Source: Fibrobacter sp.
Lineage (GTDB): Bacteria > Fibrobacterota > Fibrobacteria > Fibrobacterales > Fibrobacteraceae
NCBI GenBank assembly: GCA_024398875.1
Contig: JAKSIJ010000018.1
Coordinates: 1 to 52,603, forward strand
Length of the DNA stretch: 52,603 bases
Reading direction: 5' to 3'
Shown: positions 16,167-23,817 of the stretch, piece after piece
How positions within the stretch are numbered: the stretch's first letter is position 1
How the letters are laid out: each line of letters begins with the position of its first letter
The notes under the pieces: model-generated
What the model was told of the DNA's origin: nothing
Database searches by the model: none
What the model saw: only the letters and a program-made list of their open reading frames with translations
Translations under genes and position numbers: made by a program

Positions 16167-17252
16167 ATGATTACCGTCCGCCATTTGAGCAAGGTCTACC
16201 CCAACGCTACTCCGTTGAAAGACATCAATGCCGAAATAAAAAAAGGCGAAGTAATTTCTATTATCGGTCCCTCCGGCACCGGCAAGTCTACGTTCCTGCG
16301 GTGTTTGAACCGACTTGAAACGCCTACTTCCGGCGAAATCATCATCGATGGAGTCAACATTCTCGATAAGAAGACGGACATTTCGAAAATTCGTCAGAAA
16401 ATGGGAATGGTGTTCCAGTCCTTCAATCTCTTTGCCCACAAGATGATTGTGGAAAACATCATGATGGGCCCGATGGATTTACTCCACATGTCTAAGCAGG
16501 AAGCCTACGACGAGGCCATCCGGCTTTTAGATATGGTGGGTTTGAAGGACAAGGCTCTGAACTATCCTGACGAACTCTCCGGTGGACAGAAGCAGCGCGT
16601 AGCCATTGCCCGCGCCCTCGCCATGAAGCCCGAAATTCTTCTGTTTGATGAGCCTACCTCCGCACTTGACCCCACCATGGTTTCCGAGGTGCTGAGCGTC
16701 ATTTCTGGTCTTGCCAAACAAGGCATGACCATGATGATTGTCACTCACGAAATGCGTTTCGCCCGCGATGTGTCCACTCGGATTTTCTACATGGACCAGG
16801 GGCTCATCTATGAAGATGGTACGCCGGAACAAATTTTTGGAAATCCTCAAAAAGACTTGACCCGCACCTTCATCTACCGCATCCGCAATTGGAATTACGA
16901 AATTCACAGCAAGACTTTCGACTTCCTCGGCATGATGTCCGAAATCGAGAAATTTGCCACAAGACAATTCCTGAACAGAAAGCAACTCAACGCCATCCAG
17001 ATGGTCATTGAAGAAATCGTCATGAACAAGATGTTCCCCGTTGTGGAGGATGGCAAGGATCCCGACATTCATCTGGAACTTTCCGCCAGCGAAGAAGGCT
17101 CGGAAATCAACCTTCACCTTCAATACAAGGGCGTTCCCAAAGGGAAAATTCACATTGGCGATGATATTTCCGATGCCCTACTCACAAAGTTCGTGGAAGT
17201 CCAAAAGCACGATAGCGAAGCACGCCTTATCGAGCTGAAAATTCTTGTCTAA
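16167..17252 (+). CDS. Polar amino acid ABC transporter ATPase with extra C-terminal domain
   Basis: A 361-residue protein. Residues 1-240 are a complete GlnQ/HisP-type ATPase: Walker A GPSGTGKST, Q-loop MVFQSFNLF, signature LSGGQKQRVAIARAL, Walker B ILLFDEPTSALDP and switch THE. It starts two bases after the permease-receptor gene, with AAAGGAG upstream, and should energise that importer. Residues about 245-361 are not part of GlnQ. They include NAIQMVIEEIVMNKM, which resembles the N-box helix of RsbW/HATPase_c_2 anti-sigma kinases, followed by strand-rich sequence (IHLELSASEEGSEINLHL). The usual Asp-x-Gly box appears as QYKG, so ATP binding by this module would be degenerate. It could be a regulatory domain, as NIL domains are in MetN. 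The RsbW resemblance is inference from pattern. Confidence 0.9.
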   Translation: MITVRHLSKVYPNATPLKDINAEIKKGEVISIIGPSGTGKSTFLRCLNRLETPTSGEIIIDGVNILDKKTDISKIRQKMGMVFQSFNLFAHKMIVENIMMGPMDLLHMSKQEAYDEAIRLLDMVGLKDKALNYPDELSGGQKQRVAIARALAMKPEILLFDEPTSALDPTMVSEVLSVISGLAKQGMTMMIVTHEMRFARDVSTRIFYMDQGLIYEDGTPEQIFGNPQKDLTRTFIYRIRNWNYEIHSKTFDFLGMMSEIEKFATRQFLNRKQLNAIQMVIEEIVMNKMFPVVEDGKDPDIHLELSASEEGSEINLHLQYKGVPKGKIHIGDDISDALLTKFVEVQKHDSEARLIELKILV

Positions 17253-17295
17253 AAAAAGCTCAAATCAATCCATCCCACTAATTTTTGTTTATTTT

Positions 17296-17332
17296 AAATC
17301 CTAGATGTTCAATCGTCTAGGATTTATTTTTT
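17296..17332 (+). terminator. Terminator-like hairpin spanning the endA start codon
   Basis: A perfect 10-bp stem (AAATCCTAGA at 17296-17305 with TCTAGGATTT at 17316-17325), a 10-base loop, then a T-rich tail. It is well placed as the terminator of the ABC operon. The A of the endA ATG pairs in the stem and the rest of the codon is in the loop, so it may also control endA translation. Confidence 0.6.
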
Positions 17333-18048
17333 TATTGATTGCATTCGCAGTAAGCGCCAATGCACGTGTGGATTCTACGCCAAAGCCAAAACATTACAAC
17401 TACAGGGGCGCGGGGCAGCAGATGAAGAACATCTACTACGGAGAGCTTCAGAAAACGCTCTATTGCGGGTGCTCTTACACGGATAAAAGTCATGTAGACA
17501 TCGCCAACTGTGATTACAAGCCTCGGGAAAATCCAAACCGCAAAAGTTTAAAGCGCACGGAACGCATCGAGTGGGAACACATCGTCACCGCCCACAACAT
17601 GGGGCATTTTCTCCCCTGCTGGCGTGATGGCGGGCGCAAAAACTGCTCCGCTAACGATGAAACCTTCGGCATCATGGAAGGAGACCTTCACAACCTCTAT
17701 CCCGCCGTCGGCGAAGTCAACGGGGACCGCAGCAACTTCATGTATTCCCAATGGACAAGCAATCCTACGCCCATGTATGGGAATTGCAAAACCGTTGTAG
17801 ACTTCGAGATGAAGAAAGTGCAACCGCGGGAGGAAATCCGCGGCCTCATCGCCAGAGTCCATTTCTATATGGAGAAAACCTACGGTATCAAGCTTTCCAA
17901 TCAAGACCGCAAGCTCTTTGAAGCTTGGGACAAGTTATTCCCCGTCTCCCGCGAAGAATGCCTACGGGACGCCCGCATTTTCAAGGTCCAAGGGGATCAC
18001 AATCCCTTTGTTTATGAAAAATGCGCCAACTTTGGCCCATTGGAATGA
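17305..18048 (+). CDS. Secreted endonuclease I (EndA/DNase I-like)
   Basis: A 247-residue protein with a signal peptide (MFNRLGFIFLLIAFAVSANA). It matches the endonuclease I family of periplasmic or extracellular non-specific DNases: RIEWEHIVTAHNMG contains the catalytic His of the beta-beta-alpha metal site, DGGRKNC and GDLHNLYPAVGEVNGDRSN follow as in EndA and Vibrio Dns, and Cys pairs suggest disulfides. The likely role is digestion of extracellular DNA for nutrients. The start has no Shine-Dalgarno sequence and lies inside a hairpin with a U-rich tail, which is unusual. A TATTTT hexamer ends 9 bases before the ATG and could be a -10. It follows the ABC operon by 52 bases and precedes an unrelated secreted protein gene. 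Confidence 0.92.
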   Translation: MFNRLGFIFLLIAFAVSANARVDSTPKPKHYNYRGAGQQMKNIYYGELQKTLYCGCSYTDKSHVDIANCDYKPRENPNRKSLKRTERIEWEHIVTAHNMGHFLPCWRDGGRKNCSANDETFGIMEGDLHNLYPAVGEVNGDRSNFMYSQWTSNPTPMYGNCKTVVDFEMKKVQPREEIRGLIARVHFYMEKTYGIKLSNQDRKLFEAWDKLFPVSREECLRDARIFKVQGDHNPFVYEKCANFGPLE

Positions 18049-18116
18049 GTTTTTTCGTTTCAGGAATTGAAATTTTCTATTCTTGAAAATGGAAGTGTTT
18101 GCCGTTTGAGGTGGCT

Positions 18117-21100
18117 ATGCCGTTATTGATTGTACTTATATGTCTGTTTTTTGCAGGAACGACCCTTGCCCAGGTGGATTTTCCCTTGGGTTCCGAGGTC
18201 GTCAATGTCACCAAGGACCCTTACAATGCCAAGGGCGATGGTAAAACGGACGATACCGAAGCAATCCAAAGGGCTCTAGACGACCATCCCAATGGGGACT
18301 ACATCATTTACCTTCCTCATGGCATCTATAAGATTACCAATACCCTCAAATGGCCTGAAGGGAAAAAGCCCGAAGAAGCCTACACCCGCACCATTCTACA
18401 AGGCCAGAGCATGGGTGGTACCATCATCGATTTGGCAAATAGCACCCCCGGCTTTGAAAATCCCGATTTTCCGCAGCCCATGATTTTCACTGGCGACGGC
18501 CAGAAGATGAAAAAGCGCAACTCCATCCGCGATTTGACGCTCCGCACCGGCAAGGAAAACCCTGGCGCCATCGGCATTCGCTTCAATTCCTCCATGCAGG
18601 GAACCATCAACAACGTGAAGATTTATTCCGGCGACAGTACTGGCGTTTACGGCATCGACATGGGATTTACTGACCGAATCGGCCCTCTGCTTCTCAAGAA
18701 TGTTGAAGTTCGTGGATTCGATGTTGGTGTCTACACAGGCGGGAATTCCAACGGGATGACACTTGAACATGTGACTTTGGGTGGGCAGAAAAAATACGGC
18801 CTTGAGAATGACGGGCAAGTTCTCGCCGTTCGTGGTCTCCGCTTTAAAGGCGGAGTTCCCGCCGTATACAACCACGGAAAAGACGCTTCTCTCGTCATCG
18901 TAGATGCAACATTAGAATACAACAAAGAAAAAAGTTCCAAGCCATCTCCAGCCATCATCAACGAATCCGAGATTTTCGTCCGCTCCGTAATGACCAGCAA
19001 ATTCCAGACAAAAATCAAAAGCACCCTCAAGGGCTATAATGAAAGTTTTGTCGGTAACGAAATCATTGAATTTACGACACAGGAATCCAACCAGCTCTGT
19101 CACAGCCCTAAGCAATCTATGCGGGTTCCCGTAGCAGAAACGCCCAATTTCAATGAAGAAAAATCCGATTCCTGGACGACCATCGCTGGCGACTATGGTG
19201 GAAAGTTGAATACAGGTTCCGATGACGCAAAAGCGCTTCAAGATGCCATTGATGACGGTGCAGAAACCATCTACTTCCCGCCAGGAGGCCGCTGGACCAT
19301 CAACCGCGACATCTATCTCCGCAATCGCGTCCGCCGCATTATTGGTACCGAAGGCCGTATTGACGGTAAGGGCAAGTTCATCATCGATGACGGCGTCTTC
19401 AATGAAATCACTATTGAAAGGTTCTCCGAGTTTGGAAGCGGCATCATCCACAAATCCAAGAGAACCGTACTTCTTAAAGACATGATGTTGAAGTCCTTTG
19501 AAACCCACGAACTGGGTTCCGGCGACATCTATATGGAAGACGTTTCCGTAGGCACCATTCAGATTAACGACCAGAAATTCTGGGGTCGTCAAATCACCAT
19601 GTCTTCCGATACCAAGGGCCCCAAAATTCAGAACAATGGAGGGACCATCTGGATTCTCGGTCTCACTGCTCGAGACGGAAATACCATTCTCCAGAACTCC
19701 AACAAGGCTTCCGCTGAACTTCTCGGAGTCCACGTCATTTCAAGCGACAAGGCGAAAAATCGCCCCATGTTCATCAATGACAATTCAAGCCTCTCCATCT
19801 CTGGCCTTAAAGAAACTCTTACTCGAGGAAATCCCTTCCCGAAAATCGTAGAAGAATCCAGACAAGGTTCTGCCATCTACGCTCTTTCTTCCAACGACCT
19901 CCCGAAAAACGAAACCGGAGGCGTTATGATGGCGCTCTACACCGGCTACGCTCCAAAGCAAGGCGCCAACGAAGCTCCTAAGGCAAGTTTTGCAGAAGAA
20001 ATGATTCTCGTGCAACCGGGCAAGTTAAAGGTCACCGGAAACGTGGAAGATGACGGCCGTGGGGATGGGCTCTGCCGTATTCCCGTTCTCTGGAAAAAGG
20101 GAACTGGTCCTGGTCGCGTCATTTTCTCTGATAGTGCAGAAACAACGACAGACATTTCCTTCACCGCCAGTGGCCGCTATAACGTCATCTTCAGCGCAAA
20201 CGATGGCTACCAGTCCGGCGCAGATACAGGGAAAGTCTACGTGTTCGATAAGAAATACACAACATTAGACCACACCGGTGACAACATTCCCAGCGGTCGT
20301 GGTGCAGACACCTGGATTTCCGAATTTGACAACTACTCACCCCACAACAACGATACCGAACTTCACATCGCCAACGTGGAAAAGGAAGCCGGGAAAATCT
20401 ATCTAAAGTTTGACCTATCTTCTCTTCCTGGTCCGCTATTTGACGCCGGTCTTCAACTCAATTTTAATGCAGACACCATCAAAAAGCCCGTTTCCTTCAA
20501 CATCTTCGGTCTTAAGGAAACCAATGTCAAGGAAAATCCCTATGGCGAAGGAAAGTTGGGCGTAGACTGGAGAGGCGATGAGCTCACTTGGGAAAATGCT
20601 CCCGCCAACCTTCCTCAGGCAGGCGGCCAGTTCAACATCCGCAAGAATTCTGGTGGTGGCGTGGATACCAGGTATGCAGATTACCTCGGCATCATCACCA
20701 TCAATCCGAAGGCCCCTCTAGCAGGGTTCCTCCGCACTCCCGCCCTAACGGACTTCTTCAAACGGAAGCACACCTCTGGCCTCTACACATTGATTCTAAC
20801 GGCAATAGAACCGGGCGAGACCCTTATCCAATCCCGTAATTCCGGAAAGGGACTTGCTCCCGCACTATACATCGGCTACTTCGACAACACCAAATCGGTA
20901 GGCGGTGACGCCATGGATGGCGGTTATACGCTCTCCAAGGTCAAGATTGATATTTATTCCCTGGACTGCAATTTTGACTTAACGGTTGGCTATCCACAGT
21001 TTGTGCAGATTGAGATTCTCAACGAATCCGGAAAGCGTATGCTGGTGGTTGCAGCCCGCGATCTGGCCGGAGAAAAGAAGACGAATTTCAAGTTCAAGGC

Positions 21101-21185
21101 AAAAGCCTTCCCCACCGGAAAATACGTTCTGAAGATTGTAGGCGAGGCCTTTACCGCAGAACAAAAATTCAATATTTTGAACTAG
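18117..21185 (+). CDS. Secreted double beta-helix (Pectate_lyase_3/GH55-like) protein with CBM-like domain
   Basis: A 1022-residue protein; the ATG at 18117 has GAGGTGG upstream and begins a signal peptide (MPLLIVLICLFFAGTTLAQ). Two right-handed beta-helix segments each start with the Pectate_lyase_3 signature: NAKGDGKTDDTEAIQRALDD near residue 40 and GSDDAKALQDAIDDGAETIYF near 370. Two such segments in one chain is the arrangement of GH55 beta-1,3-glucanases and related phage-depolymerase-like lyases; the substrate is not determinable. Residues about 640-700 look Ig/PKD-like. Residues about 720-930 resemble the DNRLRE-type (CBM96-like) carbohydrate-binding fold (ADTWISEFDNY, IYLKFDLSSLPG, LTWENAPANLP). 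The last 75 residues form a beta-rich tail (FPTGKYVLKIVGEAF) like other Fibrobacter exoprotein termini. The next lipoprotein gene follows after 10 bases. Confidence 0.82.
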   Translation: MPLLIVLICLFFAGTTLAQVDFPLGSEVVNVTKDPYNAKGDGKTDDTEAIQRALDDHPNGDYIIYLPHGIYKITNTLKWPEGKKPEEAYTRTILQGQSMGGTIIDLANSTPGFENPDFPQPMIFTGDGQKMKKRNSIRDLTLRTGKENPGAIGIRFNSSMQGTINNVKIYSGDSTGVYGIDMGFTDRIGPLLLKNVEVRGFDVGVYTGGNSNGMTLEHVTLGGQKKYGLENDGQVLAVRGLRFKGGVPAVYNHGKDASLVIVDATLEYNKEKSSKPSPAIINESEIFVRSVMTSKFQTKIKSTLKGYNESFVGNEIIEFTTQESNQLCHSPKQSMRVPVAETPNFNEEKSDSWTTIAGDYGGKLNTGSDDAKALQDAIDDGAETIYFPPGGRWTINRDIYLRNRVRRIIGTEGRIDGKGKFIIDDGVFNEITIERFSEFGSGIIHKSKRTVLLKDMMLKSFETHELGSGDIYMEDVSVGTIQINDQKFWGRQITMSSDTKGPKIQNNGGTIWILGLTARDGNTILQNSNKASAELLGVHVISSDKAKNRPMFINDNSSLSISGLKETLTRGNPFPKIVEESRQGSAIYALSSNDLPKNETGGVMMALYTGYAPKQGANEAPKASFAEEMILVQPGKLKVTGNVEDDGRGDGLCRIPVLWKKGTGPGRVIFSDSAETTTDISFTASGRYNVIFSANDGYQSGADTGKVYVFDKKYTTLDHTGDNIPSGRGADTWISEFDNYSPHNNDTELHIANVEKEAGKIYLKFDLSSLPGPLFDAGLQLNFNADTIKKPVSFNIFGLKETNVKENPYGEGKLGVDWRGDELTWENAPANLPQAGGQFNIRKNSGGGVDTRYADYLGIITINPKAPLAGFLRTPALTDFFKRKHTSGLYTLILTAIEPGETLIQSRNSGKGLAPALYIGYFDNTKSVGGDAMDGGYTLSKVKIDIYSLDCNFDLTVGYPQFVQIEILNESGKRMLVVAARDLAGEKKTNFKFKAKAFPTGKYVLKIVGEAFTAEQKFNILN

Positions 21186-21195
21186 GTAGGATTGT

Positions 21196-22896
21196 ATGAA
21201 AAAACACATTTTTGCATTCCTTGCTTTATTCGCTTTGCTATTCGTTACCGCATGTAGCGATAGCGAACACACCACGTCAAAATCCTTTGATGACGATAGC
21301 GACATTGCTGAAGAATCTTTCAAATCCAGCGCTTCTATTAGCGACCGTCTTGACATTGTCTACAGCGACACCATTCCGCTAGGAGACACCGTCAACATCT
21401 ACATCGCCTTTCCCACCGAAGACTCCACAAAGGTTTCCTCAAAAGAGGGTGAAGCCAGCGATTCCATACAGGTCACAACAGGATGTCAGGAAGGCGTTAT
21501 CTGCCTGGATTCCGGAGCAACAGACCTCGCCCTATATCTTGGAGAACTCCCGGCAGGCACCCGTTTTCATGTAGCGGTTGCAACCAGCGACATCGGAAAC
21601 GACACCCTTTATATCATGAACGAAAAGAACGAAGCCCTCCGAGCACTGTCCCCCGTATGGAATAACGAAAAAAACGATTCAATTTTCGTAAACTACCTAG
21701 TTCCCGGAAAGGGCGCAAATCTTGAAAAGAACGAGTTCGTCACATTAGACTCAAACTTCTTCTATGTCAATTTGAAGGGAGACTTCAAAAACAATTCCCA
21801 TGTCCGCATTTACGTTCAGGTAGACTCCGCCTATTACCGCTATACAGGTAATGGAGACACTATTTCCATGGACAAAAATGAAACTCTGCACGGCATTGTT
21901 CTTATTGAAAAAGCACCTAAAGCCGTTGACATATCCTTCTCCACCACCACAGGCTATAACATCAGCATCTCCGCCAAAGGGCAGTGGATTAATAAATTCT
22001 CTCTGCTCGACGAGAAAGGCAAAATTCTGGATTCCACTGATTTACAGAAAGATACCATCGGTCAGCTTCTTTTCCCTGAAGACACCAGTTATTGGTCCCT
22101 TTCCGTTGAACCCCTGACCATCGAAAACTACTTGTCAGGGCCTTTCGCCACCTTTGAAGCAGTGACACTTTCTAGACTTCTAGACAAAGGCGAATACATT
22201 GAAAATGCAGATTCCATCGCTCTCATTGGTGACACGCTGACTGTAATTCGCGAATGTAAGGAAGAAGCAAAATGTTACCTTCGTCAAGAACAATTCGTAT
22301 GGCTTGGCGACTTCAAGAAAGGCGATTCCGTCAACGTCACCCATAAGATGAGCGGATATTACTCCGATTGTAACGGCACGGCCAATCCATGCCCTGCTCA
22401 ATATAGCCTTGTAGACAAATCCGGGAAAAACATCGGAGACATCAATCTCAACGACAATGGTTTCAAGGCAACTAGTGATGGCGCAATCTACTTGCGTTAC
22501 TTGCGCTTGAACTCCCCTGCCAGGGTTGACCCTCCGCTTTTAACGCTTAAAACATTTGTTCAAAGGCCAGGAATCCTAAAATCAATGGCATTCTCCAGCG
22601 CAGAAAAAACAATCAGCGAAAGCGAAAGTATCGAGCTTGAAAAAATGTCTCTTAAATTTGATTCTGACAAGGTAAGCACCCAGGTCAAATGGCTTATTCC
22701 CTGCGATGATTTAAACTTCCTGGGAACAACGGAATATATCACCATGATTCCTAAATGCAAGGAAGAGGGAACGGAACAGGAAGTTTCCGGAACACTGACT
22801 GGCCTGGAAAGCACAAAAGGTGAGGCCGTTCTGCTCATCGCCGAAAGCGTTGCGGACCCGAAAATGAGGGACACATTGAAGGTTTTTGTAAAATAG
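21196..22896 (+). CDS. Large lipoprotein of unknown function
   Basis: A 566-residue protein starting with a clear lipoprotein signal (MKKHIFAFLALFALLFVTACSDS; lipid on the Cys of VTAC) and a Shine-Dalgarno AGGTAGG. After a Ser/Asp-rich spacer the chain is beta-strand rich, with several pairs of Cys (CQEGVIC, CKEEAKC, DCNGTANPC). Repeated patterns such as GDTVNIYIAFP, GDTISMD and KGDSVNVTHKM suggest several beta-sandwich modules of about 100 residues. I do not recognise a family. It begins 10 bases after the beta-helix gene and is probably cotranscribed, so a role in binding or presenting the same substrate at the cell surface is a reasonable guess, not evidence. Confidence 0.75.
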   Translation: MKKHIFAFLALFALLFVTACSDSEHTTSKSFDDDSDIAEESFKSSASISDRLDIVYSDTIPLGDTVNIYIAFPTEDSTKVSSKEGEASDSIQVTTGCQEGVICLDSGATDLALYLGELPAGTRFHVAVATSDIGNDTLYIMNEKNEALRALSPVWNNEKNDSIFVNYLVPGKGANLEKNEFVTLDSNFFYVNLKGDFKNNSHVRIYVQVDSAYYRYTGNGDTISMDKNETLHGIVLIEKAPKAVDISFSTTTGYNISISAKGQWINKFSLLDEKGKILDSTDLQKDTIGQLLFPEDTSYWSLSVEPLTIENYLSGPFATFEAVTLSRLLDKGEYIENADSIALIGDTLTVIRECKEEAKCYLRQEQFVWLGDFKKGDSVNVTHKMSGYYSDCNGTANPCPAQYSLVDKSGKNIGDINLNDNGFKATSDGAIYLRYLRLNSPARVDPPLLTLKTFVQRPGILKSMAFSSAEKTISESESIELEKMSLKFDSDKVSTQVKWLIPCDDLNFLGTTEYITMIPKCKEEGTEQEVSGTLTGLESTKGEAVLLIAESVADPKMRDTLKVFVK

Positions 22897-22923
22897 CATG
22901 TCAAAAACCATCAAAAATCATCA

Positions 22924-22979
22924 AAAAGCGCCCAATTTCATCAATTTTAAGCAAAAATCCTTGAAAAAGCGCCCAATTT
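22924..22979 (+). repeat. Pair of AAAAAGCGCCCAATTT direct repeats before rpsD
   Basis: A 16-base string occurs at 22924-22939 and again at 22964-22979, 40 bases apart (about four helix turns). The second copy overlaps the spacer of the rpsD promoter and, together with AATTGGG at 22986-22992, forms an inverted repeat around the -10 box. Confidence 0.6.
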
Positions 22980-22988
22980 TACTATAAT
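22961..22988 (+). promoter_or_regulatory. Sigma-70-type promoter of rpsD
   Basis: TTGAAA (22961-22966), a 16-base spacer and TATAAT (22983-22988). This is the best consensus promoter in the window. CCCAATT before and AATTGGG across the -10 form a palindrome that could be an operator. A leader of about 70 bases follows. Confidence 0.75.
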
Positions 22989-23066
22989 TGGGCTCTACTC
23001 TTGCAAGTCGCGCCAAGCTCTGCCAACCTGCAAGCATAACCAAAGAGCTTCCTTACGAGGTACAAT

Positions 23067-23672
23067 ATGTCGTCCTTCCGCGGACCAAAAGGCAAAGTCG
23101 CTCGTTCTCTGGGCGTTGCCGTTTCTCAAAAGACACAAAAGGCTCTCGACCGCCGCAACTTCGCTCCTGGCCAGCATGGTCAGAACCGCAAGAAGTCTTC
23201 TTCTGTGTATAAGCAGCAGCTCGTCGAAAAGCAGCGTCTTCGTTTCACCTACAACATTTCCGAAGCTCAGCTTGCCAAGGCATACAAGGAAGCTAACCGT
23301 CGTGAAGGTTCTGCCGGTGATAACTTGATGATTCTCTTGGAAACCCGTCTTGACGCTCTCGTCTACCGCATGGGTTTCGCCCGCACCATTTTTGCTGCTC
23401 GCCAGTATGTGGCCCACGGTCACTTCCAGGTGAACGGTGTTCGCAGCTTCTCTCCTTCCCGCCTCATCAAGGCCGGCGATGTGATTGCTGTTCGTGAACG
23501 CTCTAAGGAACACGTGCAGATCAAGGAAGCTATCGCTAACGCTCCTGAAGCTCCGGAATACTTGACTGTGGATACCGGCAAGATGGAAGGCACCCTGGTG
23601 AAGCTTCCTCTCCGCGATCAGATCCCCGTCAAGCTGGAAGAACAGCTCGTCGTGGAATACTATTCTCGGTAA
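23067..23672 (+). CDS. rpsD: 30S ribosomal protein S4
   Basis: A 201-residue S4 protein, a primary binder of 16S rRNA and assembly initiator of the 30S body. The N-terminal domain is of the Cys-less (zinc-free) kind. The S4 RNA-binding domain spans about residues 90-155 (RLDALVYRMGFARTIFAARQYVAHGH, ending VNGVRSFSPS in the visible match). The start has GAGG 7 bases upstream. The gene stands alone with its own promoter and terminator rather than in the alpha operon with rpsM, rpsK and rpoA. Autoregulation through the leader is possible, as S4 does in other bacteria, but no recognisable pseudoknot was found. Confidence 0.98.
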   Translation: MSSFRGPKGKVARSLGVAVSQKTQKALDRRNFAPGQHGQNRKKSSSVYKQQLVEKQRLRFTYNISEAQLAKAYKEANRREGSAGDNLMILLETRLDALVYRMGFARTIFAARQYVAHGHFQVNGVRSFSPSRLIKAGDVIAVRERSKEHVQIKEAIANAPEAPEYLTVDTGKMEGTLVKLPLRDQIPVKLEEQLVVEYYSR

Positions 23673-23695
23673 GTCGAGTTTACTCGTTCAAGAAA

Positions 23696-23727
23696 GACCC
23701 GTGGCGCAAAGCCTCGGGCCTTTTTTA
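23696..23727 (+). terminator. Terminator after rpsD
   Basis: A GC-rich hairpin (GACCCGTGGC with GCCTCGGGCC, two mismatches, GCAAA-type loop) followed by six T, 23 bases after the rpsD stop. Confidence 0.8.
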
Positions 23728-23817
23728 TTATTGCACTTTTCTATATTTTCCACCGAATTTTAATCGGCAATTCTGCCTGGCGCAAAAGGCCGCACAGAAT
23801 CTGCCCTAGAGGAAAAG

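Noticed and set aside
22989-23066. tRNA or riboswitch in the rpsD leader
   Set aside because: Only short CTTGCAAG/CCTGCAAG similarities were found. No cloverleaf, T-box or known ribosomal-protein leader fold could be drawn.
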